In this document: positions 10,376-21,326 of the stretch, one piece after another
Layout: each line of letters begins with the position of its first letter
How positions within the stretch are numbered: position 1 is the first letter of the stretch
NCBI GenBank assembly: GCA_030267565.1
Contig: BRXU01000002.1
Location: forward strand, 8,437,001 to 8,501,000
Origin: Pleodorina starrii
Taxonomy: Eukaryota > Chlorophyta > Chlorophyceae > Chlamydomonadales > Volvocaceae
Reading direction: 5' to 3'
DNA: 64,000 nucleotides
Notes under the pieces: generated by a model
Seen by the model: only the letters and a program-made list of their open reading frames with translations
Database searches by the model: none
What the model was told of the DNA's origin: nothing
Position numbers and translations under genes: made by a program

Positions 10376-13300
10376 ATGATGGCACTATTCAAGCTCGGCG
10401 CACTGGTGTTCGTGGTGATGGCTTGTGTGGCCAGGGCGGCCGACAGTCTGTTGCCGGATGTGGCACCAGAAAACCTGCCCTTCATGGATAACATGGACGA
10501 AAAGGTAAGCACAATGGCAGCGGGGCTGATCGAGGGGTTAATGCTGCCGTGACGCGTTCGTCCCATGGTTCGGTTGCACCCCCGCCTCACACTGTTAAAT
10601 CTTTTCCGGGCAGGAGGTGATCGTGCTGAAGAAGCCGCCGCCCGGTTACGAACCTGCGACCACAGACGCCGAGTGGGAGCCCATTTTCCAGTTAAGGCAC
10701 CGGCTCTCGGCTTGAAGCGTAATGAAGTGCATGGGGAACTTCCTTAGTCAACGGGTTCGTGAAACTCGCAAACCACGTGGACTCGCAATCCGTGTCGTTG
10801 CGTACGGTGCGCCATACTTGCGAAGCCACAAGACGAAACTAGAAATTAATTGTTTTTACGACAATCGCGATGCCAAGCCGTAGCCAAGCATTGGAGGGCG
10901 AGGATGCCCTCGAGATTACTTTGACTCGGCCGCCGGGCGGTTGACGCGTTCCACGGCTGGAGGGCGGTTGGAGGGCGGCTGACGGATCTCGGCTCGGGCT
11001 GTGATCGGACATGAACGGCGCATGGCAGTCCAGCCAACAGGCAGCTGAAGTGTTTTCTGTTTGTTCTGTTCTCCCCCGACAATTTTTTCTTCTCAACCGA
11101 CAATTGTTCTCTTCTCAAACGCCAAAAGGAACGCCCGGCCGTCCAATGGCCCCCCCAACCACCCAGCGGGCTGTGTGCGGCTTTCCTTTGCTGTGATTCT
11201 TACGGTACGCTTAAACTCGGGAAGTAAGAAACTAAGAATCAACGGCACCGGAAACTCGGGAAACCCTAAAACCCTAAATTTTTTTGAATAAACGGCATCG
11301 GAAACTCGGGAAACCCTAAAATCCTAAGAATAAACGACACCGGAAACTCGGGAAGGTAAAGAACCAACGACACCTCTTGCGATGACAGGCGGGGCGGTCC
11401 GGGGCGGGGGGTATAAAGTAAATTTCGCAGCGGAGAAGGAGACGGCGTTAGCGAACGGACCCAGAACCCAGCAATACTTACCGAACATACCTGTAACCCG
11501 GGGCGAGGGGCCGGGGGCGGGGGATTCGTGCGGCGGCAGCGGCGACGTCGACGACGACGTTAGGCAGCGCACCCGCCGCCTCATGTACCCACCACTTCGG
11601 CTACGGCAGTACGGCTGTACTGACATCCGTATCAACATCTCATGCTCGCGCCGTATTGACGCAAATTGACTCGCAGGGCGAACCTGTTTCGTGACCTGAA
11701 GCGCTACCGGGAGCAAGTCCACAAGGTGGGGCGAGAGGGACGGGGAGGGGGGGGGGAATTCCATGGATAGATCGGAGCCCGGGGGGAGAGGGGGGGTTAG
11801 GGGGGGGCGAACCCGTCGTGTCGTGTTGTGTCGTGTCGTACCCATGTCGTGCCAAATAAGGCGCCATCGGCTGTCCTCGGTGCTCCTCGGGGGGGTGGGG
11901 GTGTCCTCGCGCTGCCCTGCGGCCCTGCTTCGGTACGAGCCTAAGGCACACCAAGCCGATTGCCGTGGTACGGCACATGAGAGGACGGAACGGACGGCCT
12001 CACTCTCGTCGCCCGCCGCATGTCGTACGTACGTTTGGAATTTTTCAAATTCGGCTCTGACTGCCGAATCCCAACGGCAGAGTGAGAATCCCGATTTTCC
12101 CGAACAGCTGCCGGTGCGATCTGCAGCGCGGTCTGCAGGGAGATCGTGCGGCGAGATCGGCGAGATTGGCGGCGGCGAGATGGAGATGTGGGTTTCGGAG
12201 CGCATGCCGCCTCATCCCCCGATCCTCCCTTCCCCTCTTCCTTCCCTTCTTCCTTCCTTCCGTCCCTTTCTGTCCATTTCTCCGCCCTCAGGCGGGCGGC
12301 CGCCCTCTGAGTCTGCGTGCCCTGACTCGACAGTTGGAGGCGCTGCGACGTGTCAGTCGGCGGTGGAAGCAGCTGGTGGTGGTGGTGGTGCGGGGCAACA
12401 AGGTGTACCACCACCTGCCCTCACAGGGGGACGCGGAGATTGCGAGGAGGGTGGGTGGGAGGGTGGGAGGGTGGGGGAGGGGGGGGTAGAGTACGACAGT
12501 ACATGATAGGTTACGACAGTACGACAGGGAGAGGGTGCGATGGGTTGGTACTTGGTAGGAGGTGACATGGGAATGGAAGGGCGCCTGCGTGTTTGGCGAT
12601 CGCGTGGTGTGCCGTACGTTTATTGTACATGGTGTAGTGGGGGAACGGGTGCGAGCCCGCCTGCGATGCGGGGCCCAGTGTTAGGAGTGTTACGGTTGGT
12701 GGCGGTTGTGATGGTTGTGTCGGTTAATTGGTTGGTGGTGCTGTCTCGTCCTTGTTCTCCACCCTCGCTGCTGTCTCATTTTTTTATATTATCGCCAGTT
12801 CCCTCCACTCCCCCCGGCTGCCAGGCCCGCGTGAACCTGGAAACGCTGGCGGAGGGTGTCGTACGATTGGGTCTGGATCTGCCGGACACCATGTTCGTGT
12901 TCAACCTGTACGATGAGCCGATCTGCCGGGCGGTTGACGGTTGTGCCGTACCGGTCTTTTCTATGCACAAGCGCTTCAACACCACCTCAGACAGGCAGGT
13001 CATGCGGAAGCGTAGATTGTTTACCGAATAGCGTGTTATAGATAAGATACATATCACAGTAGGTGGTATCAACAGATACCGTGTAAGAACATTGAAGAGT
13101 AATTCTCTCTCGTCTCCACGTAGAGCGACGCCTTAATGCGTACTCCAGATGCGTACCATTCCGCAGTACAACTGCTAACGGAAAGGTAACAGGTACTTTA
13201 TTGGCTCGTTCCTCCGCCCGGACGTGAGACCAATATAACACTATTAAAATAGCGTTAAGTTCGTGCAAGCAAGCTTACACTCCCCCCCCTTTGAAGCGAA

Positions 13301-16300
13301 CCGTCCCCGGGAGCAGCGTGCCACTTGTGAAAGTGGAACGTCATAATCTCGCAGGCAACCAATATTAAGCAACATGCCTTGGCATTACGTGTGTGCTTGA
13401 GCGATCAAGCCAGATAGAACTCGCTCATTTTGGCAAGGGTGGGTTTCACAAGAGTCCACTTGCCGTTTCCCGTGGTCCGTGCACAGTCACGTATGCCAGG
13501 TGTTTCGCGTGGTCTTTTCCCGTGGTCCAGGCATGTGCTTGTTTTTCGCATAGGGACATGTCCCGCGAACGGTCGCAAGCAGCACCAGGCGTACTTTAGG
13601 CGGTGTTAACCGCTTAATTTCGGTCCTCTGTCACGAGACACGTGACAGGCTGCTGTTGTGGCACGTACGACAATGATAGGTGTACTTTAGGCGGTTGCTT
13701 AATTTCCATCCTCATTCACGAGACACGTGAAAGATTGTGCGTACGAGTACGGCAACGATAGGCTTACTTTAGGCGGCGGACCGCTGAATTTCGGACCTCA
13801 TCCACGAGACACATGGAAGGTTGCACGTACCGGGGTTGCGTTAGGGAGCCGCAAATCAGCGCATGATCTGTTTGCGTGTGCGCTTGGAGCGCCGGATATG
13901 TTGCGGTGGTTTGACCACGCGGGCGTCCAAGTACTGGTCGACGAGTTCCTCCACGAGGGAGTCTTCTCGGAGGGATTTCTCGGGTTCCCACGAGTTGTGC
14001 TCGGGGCCGTAACCCTCCCACTTGACCAGGAAGTCGCGAACCGTGTGGTTCCCAACTTTCCGATCACGGTGGTCGATAATAGCTTGCACAGTCCAGTAGG
14101 CGTTGCCACCATCATCGATGAATTGCGGTGGTGGTGGTTGGTATACGCCTGAACTTCGGTAGGGTTTCAGTAAGGATACGTGAAACACCGGATGTATTTT
14201 GTACCCTGGAGGAAGCGTTAACCGATAGGCGACCTTTCCCACGGTTGCCTCGACCGTGAAAGGGCCTATGAACTTGGGGTAAAGCTTCTTCGCTCCGGGA
14301 CCTTTGAGCGCAATGTTCTTTATGCTTAACAGAACGGAGTCACCCACGGCGAAGGTTGCATCTTGCCGGGATTTGTCAGCGGCGTTCTTTTGCCTGTCCT
14401 GGGCCTTTTGAAGGGCGGCACGAGCTCTCTGAAGCCTCTCTGACATATCCTTAGCAAAGGATGCCGCCTGAGGAACCGAACGATCAACAGACCCTAAAAC
14501 CCTAAAACCCGCAGCCCCTAAAACTTTAAAACCCTCTTAACCAACCGACCCACAATCCGCTCACCTGACCAACCCACGGCCCCTCTTAAGCTCTTAACCC
14601 ATCAAGCAACAATCTTAACCGGCCCGCAACCGCTTTACTGACCCACCACTTATAATCATATGTGATCAACCGATCCCCTAACCGACCAGCCAATCCCCCT
14701 GACCGACCCACGGGTCCGCTTCACCGTCCCACAGGCCCCGTGAACCCAAATCCTCATCTCATGGGCTGACCTGCATCCACCTCTTTGTCTTTCTTCTTGA
14801 TCACCCACAACGCTCGTACCTCCTTCACCCCGCCACGCACCTCTCCCATTTCCCCCGCCCGCCACCGCCACTGCAGGAGTTACGACAGTGACGTACTGCT
14901 GCCTCATCTGGGCCACCCGTACGACAAGCTGTTGTTCTACCCCTGGCACCAGAAAGACCCACGGGCCATGATGAGATCCACCATGCAGGCACGTGCGTGC
15001 GTGTATATACGTGTGTGTGTGCGTGGATATGTGCGTGTGCGTGTGTGTATCTGTGCGTATGTGTGTGTGCCACCGCTGCGGTTTCACCTTCGATACATCC
15101 CACCCCCATCCCCCTTCCACCCATTCACCTCCGCCTCCCCGCCTCCCCGCCTCCCCGCCCCCGCCCCCGCGCTATGTCTCTCCGCTTCGGTATCGTTTAA
15201 TTAAACCCCTCCCCCCTCCCACTCCCGCCCCTTCCCCCCGTCCCCCCCCCCAGAACACCATGAGCCCCACCTGCACCCGCATGCAGCTAGCCAAGATGTC
15301 CGCCTCCCCCTCCGGCTCTAAACTGCTAGACGTGGGCTTCTCTACCAACAAAAAGAAGGGCTTCCACATGCCGTCATCGTACATGGTAGGGGACATGATG
15401 TACGGCACACGATGTACGACATGTTACACGGGAAGATGTACGTCGCTCGTCCTGTGAGCCCCTCCCCAAACGCCTCCCCCCGCTACTGCCCCACCGCCCC
15501 ACCGCCCCGCTGCCTCGCATATGCATCTGTGTACGGCAGCGGCCGTACATTGGCATGACAAGTCATGCGACGTACAAGTTCCTGCTCAATGCCGATGGCC
15601 ACGTCAGCTCCTCTCGGCTGGGCTACATCATGCAGGTCGGGTGGGTGGGTGGGTGGGTGGGTGTTTGTGTGTGTGTATATTTGTGTGTTTGTGTGTTTGG
15701 TTGTGTTTGTGTTTGTTTATTTGTGTGGGGAGGGCGGGCGGGTGGGTGGGGTGGGGGATGGGGGCTTGGGGGGGGGAGAAAAAAGGCTTACGTGTGCGGG
15801 ACAAGGCGGGAAAGGCGGGGAGCCAAGGAGCCTCACCCTAAAACCTTAAGACCCTCTTGATCGCCACTGCGGTTCCTCTGACTCCTTGGACTCCTTTCGC
15901 CATCGTACGACAGTTCGTGCCCGCGTTTGCCGCCTCCTATCCAAACTGTCATCAGCCAAACCCTCCATCCCCCCTTCCCAACCCCCGCCCAACCCTACTG
16001 CCCCCCCACCCCACACCTTCTACACACACACACATGCACACACGCCCCCTCCCCACACCCCCTCACTGTGCCATCGTCTTTACCGGCGTGACCCCCCCCC
16101 ACGGTTCACAGGCGCCGGCCTATCCGTGGATAAAACCCTAGATACCCCTCCCCCCCCCTTTCATCCCGCTCTGCCCCCCCCGCCCCCGTTACCCCCCCCG
16201 CCCACTCCCCCTCCCCCTCCCCCCAGTCCAACAGCGTCATTCTGAAGCAGCGCTCCCCCTGGATCGAGTACTACTACCGAAGCATCAAACCCGGGCGGCA

Positions 16301-17043
16301 CGTGCTCGAGTACTCGCCGGGAAACCTGCTGGCACTGCTGAGGAAATACCAGGCAGGTTTCGGAGCTCCCTCCCGTATATATATATATTATATATATATA
16401 CACCTGCGATGCCGTTGACCCGCGCTGGCCGGGCGGGGCCGTACCGCATAGTGTGCCGTATTATACGGCAGGGCCGTACCGCATAGTGTGTCGTACTGTA
16501 CGGCGTGCCGTACAGCACGACGGGTCGAGGGTGCTGTGTGCCGTGTACAGACGTGAGCATGTGTATCTGGGAGGGCTGTGATGAGAGCCGGGTCAACACC
16601 TCGCTGCATCTTCGTCCGTCCGTCGCGTTGCCGTACAACTATTGTATCGTTGCCGTACACCGTGCCGTGTCGTACATACAACAGGATCCGGCTCTCGACG
16701 GCGAGCTGCGGCGGCTGGCCAACGCATCGCAACACTTTTGTGCCAAATACCTGACCACGGATGGAAAGGTGGTGGGGGAGGGGAGGAGGTGTGGGGGCCA
16801 TTACCCACTAGCTGGGGTAGTGGTGGCTGGTGGTGCTCGGGTTTGGAGCTTAGAGGGGGTAATTATTGAGGATTCGGAGGTTTGGGGGGGCGTTAGGGTT
16901 GGTCCCCTCTGTTCCCAGACGCTTGGGGGATTCGAAACATCTGTCCACATCTGTCCACACGAGTGGAGTGGGGTGGAATGGAGTGGAGGGCAGGGGTTGG
17001 CGGTAGCGGGTGCGAGCATTGCAGAGCGCGAATGGCCTGGAAG

Positions 17044-17097
<54 letters not shown>

Positions 17098-17892
17098 TCA
17101 AGGTGGTGCGAAGGGGGGCACGCGGGGAGTAATTAGAACGGCCCGGGGCGAGGGAACGCGGGGAGGTACCACCCACGCGGGGAAGTACCAGCCACGCGGG
17201 GAGGGCTGAGGTAACCAGGGCAGAGGAGCGCGTGCCGGTATCGGAGGGCCTCGCCACACTCCTCGCCGTTCCCGTCCTCTTCGTGCTCTTTCGTGCCCTT
17301 TCCCGACTCCCCTTCCGTTTCTAACTTCTCCCCGAACCCTAACCCTCCCTTGCTGCTGCTACTGCTGTTGCTGTTGTTGCTGTTGTTGCTGTTGTTGCTG
17401 TTGTTGTTGTTGCTGCTGTTGTCGTTGTTGTTGTTATTGTAGGTCCGCTACACCGTCCGCGCGCTCCAGGAATACACCCGCCTCTTCGGCACCGCCCTGC
17501 CCGCCTTCGTGCGCAAACTCAAGGGCCTCAAGAACCTGGCCCGGGTACACACGGCAGCTGCAGCAGCGGCAACAGCAACAGCCAGCAGAGGCGGTAGAGG
17601 TGGCGGAGACGGTAGAGGTGGCGGCGGTGAGCGTCGGTTGCTGTCGGGGGCGGTTGGGGAGGTCGATTTCGATGGCTTGATGGATCAGTTGAGGGAGGAG
17701 GCGGAGATAGGGGGGCAGGCAGGAGGGGAGGAGGAGGCGGGGAGGTGGGGAGGAGGCAAGGAGGCTGAGGCGGCGTGGGGAGTGGGGGAGGGGGTGGAGG
17801 CAGAGGGAGGAGGGGAGGCGGTGGAGACCAAGGGGAAAGCAGCAGCTGGGAGGAAACATGGGGACAGCTACGGCGGCGGCGGCGGCGAGTGA
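10376..17892 (+). CDS. GT90 family (CAP10/DUF821, Glyco_transf_90) glycosyltransferase with signal peptide
   Basis: Predicted luminal O-glycosyl/xylosyl-type transferase of the secretory pathway; acceptor unknown. Eleven exons: 10376-10504, 10614-10690, 11677-11725, 12292-12450, 12825-12994, 14877-14988, 15254-15385, 15540-15635, 16227-16352, 16685-16768 and 17443-17892 (TGA). The product is 526-527 residues; two adjacent in-frame ATGs (10376, 10379) compete. Residues 1-20 form a signal peptide (hydrophobic core, then VARA before AD). Family landmarks are NLFRDLKRY (about 69), FVFNLYDEPIC (about 161), HPYDKLLFYPW (about 206), YKFLLNADGHVSSSRL (about 286), SVILKQRSPWIEYYY (about 310) and the KYQ-to-EYTRLF end. 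These match the GT90 order through the 'dark-substrate' SVVLK-like motif. The last exon adds a Gly/Ala/Glu-rich tail of about 110 residues. Three introns appear to use GC donors (12995, 14989, 16353). The intron 12995-14876 carries a chromovirus fragment. No nearby TGTAA was found. Confidence 0.87.
11234..11361. repeat. Tandem repeat with telomere-like CCCTAAAA units
   Basis: About three degraded units share CGGAAACTCGGGAAACCCTA and lie in GT90 intron 2. The first holds CCCTAAAACCCTAAA, two telomere-like repeats of the TTTTAGGG type read in reverse. Confidence 0.85.
11405..11500 (-). repeat. Dispersed intronic element, family 1 (long copy)
   Basis: Reverse complement of the element at 44806-44896 over about 85 bases, with few differences by eye (CGCAGCGGAGAAGGAGACGG, GTTAGCGAACGGACCCAGAA, ATACTTACCGAACATACCTG). 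It lies in GT90 intron 2, antisense. Confidence 0.85.
13588..13831. repeat. Three tandem units of about 70-91 bp
   Basis: Units start near 13588, 13679 and 13762. Each has TACTTTAGGCGG, then GCTTAATTTC or GCTGAATTTC, then CACGAGACAC, and ends with a CGTAC-containing segment. They sit just 3' of the chromovirus coding end (minus sense), so they may be part of its LTR or 3' region. Confidence 0.8.
13856..14490 (-). mobile_element. Ty3/gypsy chromovirus fragment: integrase C-terminal domain plus chromodomain
   Basis: An open reading frame runs antisense inside a GT90 intron. It holds the C-terminal tail of a retrotransposon polyprotein: the integrase tail (VGDSVLLSIKNI, YPKFIGPFTVEA, IHPVFHVSLLKPY), then a chromodomain (VRDFLVKWEGYGPEHNSWEP), then a basic end and stop at 13856. 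The frame is still open upstream of the first ATG at 14446. It ends abruptly at about 14490, against two CCCTAAAA telomere-like units. Protease, RT, RNase H and the integrase core are absent, so the copy is 5'-truncated and cannot move by itself. The aromatic Trp residues and the WE-Y-P pattern of chromodomains are present. Confidence 0.9.
14491..14510. repeat. Interstitial telomere-like repeat (CCCTAAAA)2
   Basis: ACCCTAAAACCCTAAAACCC directly abuts the truncated 5' end of the chromovirus fragment. Confidence 0.9.
16100..16135 (+). repeat. Dispersed intronic element, family 2
   Basis: Diverged copy (ACGGTTCACAGGCGCCGGCC, TATCCGTGGATAAAACCC) in a GT90 intron. Confidence 0.65.
17046..17094. 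repeat. (TG)n microsatellite
   Basis: TG tract in the last intron of the GT90 gene. Confidence 0.95.
17350..17440. repeat. (TTG/CTG)n tract forming the 3' end of a GT90 intron
   Basis: Imperfect TTG/CTG trinucleotide repeat that runs up to the acceptor AG at 17441-17442, in place of a normal pyrimidine tract. Confidence 0.9.
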
Positions 17893-18487
17893 CGTCGCGT
17901 TAGCGTTAGCGGCGGAGCTGACGGCTGTTGCCGCCGTTGGCGCTGCCGTTGCGGTTGCTGCTGCTGCTGCTGCGGCGGCGGCGGCGGCGGCGGCACGGGA
18001 CTATGACGGCAGGTCGTGACAAGCAGCAGAAGAAAAAGGTTGTGATGCGATGCAAGCGAGCAACGAATGCGAGCGATTGGCGATTGGCGATGTTGTGGTG
18101 GTGGTGGTGTGTGTTGGGGGGGAGGCCGATGTATCGGCAGAGGCGGCTTTGCAGCCGCCATGCATTGTGGATGCATGTGGGATGGCTTCGACCCACGTCC
18201 CGCGTGGTGCGGAACCGATCTTAAAAAAGGTTAGAGTTCAAAGTCGATTGCGTGGATTCGCGTCCTCGATTTTTGTGTGACGTGGCTCTTCCAGCCGCGC
18301 ATGCATGGGCGTCATCCCGTTTCAGGCAGGCATACAGCAGTTCAAAAACAGTTTTATTGCTTTCATTTTTCTTCTCTTCATTCTCATCGTGCGCATCAAA
18401 CAGGAACAAGGGGTTGGTGTCGGCTTCCTTGAAGCCGGAAAAAGGGCGGGGCCCCACTAAATCCGTACGGGTGAAGTTGAGTGCTAG

Positions 18488-18752
18488 GGCGGCGAGGGCG
18501 TGAAGTGTGAGAGTGTCGACATTCCTGCTGATAGACAGCCAGAGCTTTTTCCCGAAATGCCTGCTAGCCGAGTCGTTAGCAAGGCCTGCCGGCGCCGCGC
18601 GAAGCGCGTCATCCCGTCGGGTGCATGAGCGCATGCGCGCATCGACCGAAATACGGCATTTCCAAAGCGAGCGGCGACGGCGTCAACTGTGAGAGTGTCG
18701 ACATTCCTGCTGATAGGAAGCCAGAGCTTTATATCTGAAATGCCTGCGGCTT
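18488..18752. repeat. Direct repeat, two copies of about 80 bp, 182 bp apart
   Basis: Copies at 18488-18570 and 18669-18752 share GTGAGAGTGTCGACATTCCT, then GCTGATAG, then AGCCAGAGCTTT and GAAATGCCTGC. No gene association is visible. Confidence 0.85.
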
Positions 18753-19497
18753 CAGCAATCCGACCCATGTTTAGCATTGCGCGCCGTCTCGGCACTGTGC
18801 AACTCTTCCGGCCAGCGCATTGGCTGAAGTTACTTGACAGTAGACATGGAGTGTATCATTTACACATCACGCAGGCTGACTTGCCAATAGAAGGACAGCG
18901 GAACTGTTTGCGAGGGTTGATTGCGACGACGTGCAGTTGCCGACGAGAGTGCACAGGCTTCGCTACTGAGGTATTCGCCATAGAGGAGGCTTGACTGCTT
19001 TAACATTAGGACAGGGAATGTAGAAGTCCATCCCCTAGGTTGCCGACTGGACTTGTTGGGCGGCCCGCAGAAGACCGCTGCATCATGCGTGCATTGGCGG
19101 CTTGGCGTCCAACAACCAACAGTTTGCCCCTCATGGTTTGCTCCTTGCAACCTTTGTAATAGCAATATGCGTCAAGACGATCGGACCGGCTAGCAGAGCT
19201 GCTGTGGTGTGGTCGCGGGAAGAATGTTCGCAATGCAAACATAGTTGGTAGCTTGCCGAAACGAAGATTCATTTCACGCCGTCATGTCAGAATTCCACTT
19301 TAAGGAACGATGCATCTTCTGGAATTAATTATAGGCCGAGAGGTGTTGGTTTGACCTCGGCCTCGGTCCATGGAGACTGCCAACCTGGCCTTTACTCATA
19401 CGAGGTTGGGTTCCTATAATAAATTTACCGTGCAATAAAGAATGTAAACTTTTACTTATGCAGCCTTTCCGACGGCCGAAAGTCTGCACTTGCCCTT

Positions 19498-19558
19498 TTA
19501 CATTAGACATTAGACATTAGACATTAGACATTAGACATCAGACATCAGACATCAGACA
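19498..19558. repeat. 8-bp tandem repeat ATTAGACA, drifting to ATCAGACA
   Basis: About four ATTAGACA units are followed by three ATCAGACA units, so one base change has spread through the 3' half of the array. Confidence 0.95.
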
Positions 19559-19583
19559 GTGCAGGCACGGACATGGGCAATCC

Positions 19584-19632
19584 TACAGGGCGGGGCCCCC
19601 CTGGGCGCTTCGCGCTGGGGCCCCGCCCAAAA
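19584..19632 (-). repeat. Dispersed GC-rich hairpin element
   Basis: GGGCGGGGCCCC and its complement GGGGCCCCGCCC flank a centre with GCGCTTCGCGC, so the segment can fold into a long hairpin with a T-rich flank. A related copy in the opposite orientation is at 34143-34190. Confidence 0.8.
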
Positions 19633-21326
19633 AAACGGTTTTCAGGCTGGCGAACCAACCACTTGGAGTTTGGAGAGTACGTAATAACAGCGGTTTTGTT
19701 TGGTTGTTGTGGTTAGTAGCAAGTACGGTACCAGTACGGCACCATACGGCAGGACAGCATGAGGCAGGAGGATGCGGGTCTGTGGGTGCGCGGGCCATGA
19801 AAACCCCTCGCTGCCCCCTCGCCCCCACCTGCCCCCACCCCCTTGATAGTTAACACCACACGCCGGGCTAACGCTCGGCTCAACAGCACAACCTACTGAA
19901 ATCTTTATTATTATTGTTGTTTTTGTCATCATATATAATTCAGGGGGCAGGCGGGCAGGAGGTGGGATGCAGAATCGAGGAGCCGGGGGGCCAGGGCTGC
20001 TTCAGTTGTGGCGGACCGCGGGGTGGCGAGGTGGGGTGGGGCTGTGGCGCACATGTCCTAGCCGCGACGCGCGTCCCACTCGAACGACTTCCTTCCTTCC
20101 TTCCTTCGTTGGTTCGTTCGATCTTTGATGCGATGTACTAAAATGAAATATGAAAAATGGAAAATAAGTGTCGCTGCGCCGATGTGAGCGCTAAAACTTT
20201 TACGGTACGGTATGGTTGACTCAGTAGGACAGCAGCGAGGGCTGGGCAGCAAACCTGAGCAAACAAAGCAAAACGCAGGCAAGGCTGCCTCGCTTGTGGT
20301 ATATATGCTCCGGCCGAGGAGGAATCTAGGTCTTGCGGCTGGTCGCAGCGAACTCTTAAGACGAGACGAGTCAGACGACCCGGAACGGCTCGAGGCGTTC
20401 AGATCGTTTCGATATGCTCCCTGCAGCTTGCACGGAGCGCCTCAGCAGCTAGTCGTGCTCCAAGCCCTTCTTTCGAATGGAGACGCAACTGTGGCAACAA
20501 AGTCCATTAATGTTACAACGCAGGCAGACGGCGCGAGGAAGGACGAGGGGGACGGAGGACACAAGGCGGGCAGTTGGTCTGACCCGCGCGCCGGCGGCCG
20601 ATCCCAGAATGCCCATTCCCAACCTCCCACAAACCTCCTCCTCCCCTTCCCCCTTCCCCGTCCCCCTCCTCCCCGTCCTCCTCTTCCTCCTCCTCCTCCT
20701 GTTCCTCCTCCTCGCCGAGCGATGCGTCCAACCGTCCAAGAGCTTGTGCGCCCCAGTGCTCGGGACCGGCCGTTGACGCCCTCCCTGGAGCCGCCCCACC
20801 GACGAAACGAGTCACGGGACGGATACGTCATCCATCCTCCTGTCCTGGCGCGCGCGGCTTCGGCTAGGCTGCCGTACTCCCCTGCCCTCCCATCCGCCGT
20901 CTCTCAATTGTTCTTTCCTCTCCGTCGTCAATTTTCAGCGTCGAAAGCTGTGGGAGATTTTCTGGTGACGTCGTTTTCTGCGCCGCGAACGGCACCGTCC
21001 ACACCGCCGCCTGGTACGAGGGCGAAGAAGAGCGCGAAGCGTGCTGGTGTCAACTCGATCCTCCGGCCTCCCTCCCTTCCCCCCTCCCTTCCCAGCGATC
21101 ACTCTTGACCGCGCGGGCAGAAGTAAGCAGCAGCAACAGCGGCGACGGTCGGCAAGCAGCGACATCAACAGCGGCTGTCGAGCACGTCGAGGCGGAATAG
21201 GAGAACCGTTGCATCAGCATCATCAGCAGTAGCAGCATCCGTATCAACAGCATATGCAGACTGAGCTAAACAGCGGTAGCATCTAAAGCGCAGCATCTGA
21301 AGGACACGTCAAAGCAGGGAAACAAA

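Larger units (their letters stand above)
17893..21326. other. Gene-poor stretch between GT90 and the ubiquitin-like gene
   Basis: I see no splice-consistent gene here. It contains a duplicated segment of about 80 bp (18488-18752), an ATTAGACA tandem repeat (19498-19558) and a GC-rich hairpin (19584-19632). A 298-codon open frame at 20212-21108 has Pro/Arg-rich composition and no recognisable domain, so I do not call it. The last 200 bases are CAG/CAGCA-rich and are probably the 5' UTR of the next gene. Confidence 0.45.

Noticed and set aside
10379..10715. Stand-alone 75-residue secreted protein from the first two exons of the GT90 locus
   Set aside because: The frame closes at 10715, but a donor at 10691 in the right phase joins exon 3 at 11677 and yields a family-typical GT90 start (EPIFQ-ANLFRDL), so the short form is probably not the main product.
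12825..13031. Premature stop (TAG at 13029) suggesting a GT90 pseudogene
   Set aside because: The stop lies downstream of a usable GC donor at 12995, and the next exon at 14877 continues the GT90 motif order in phase, so the gene can be intact.
20212..21108. 298-codon plus-strand open frame upstream of the ubiquitin-like gene
   Set aside because: Pro/Arg/Ser-rich composition, no domain or signal peptide, antisense frames equally open, and no splice support; long frames are expected by chance in DNA this GC-rich.
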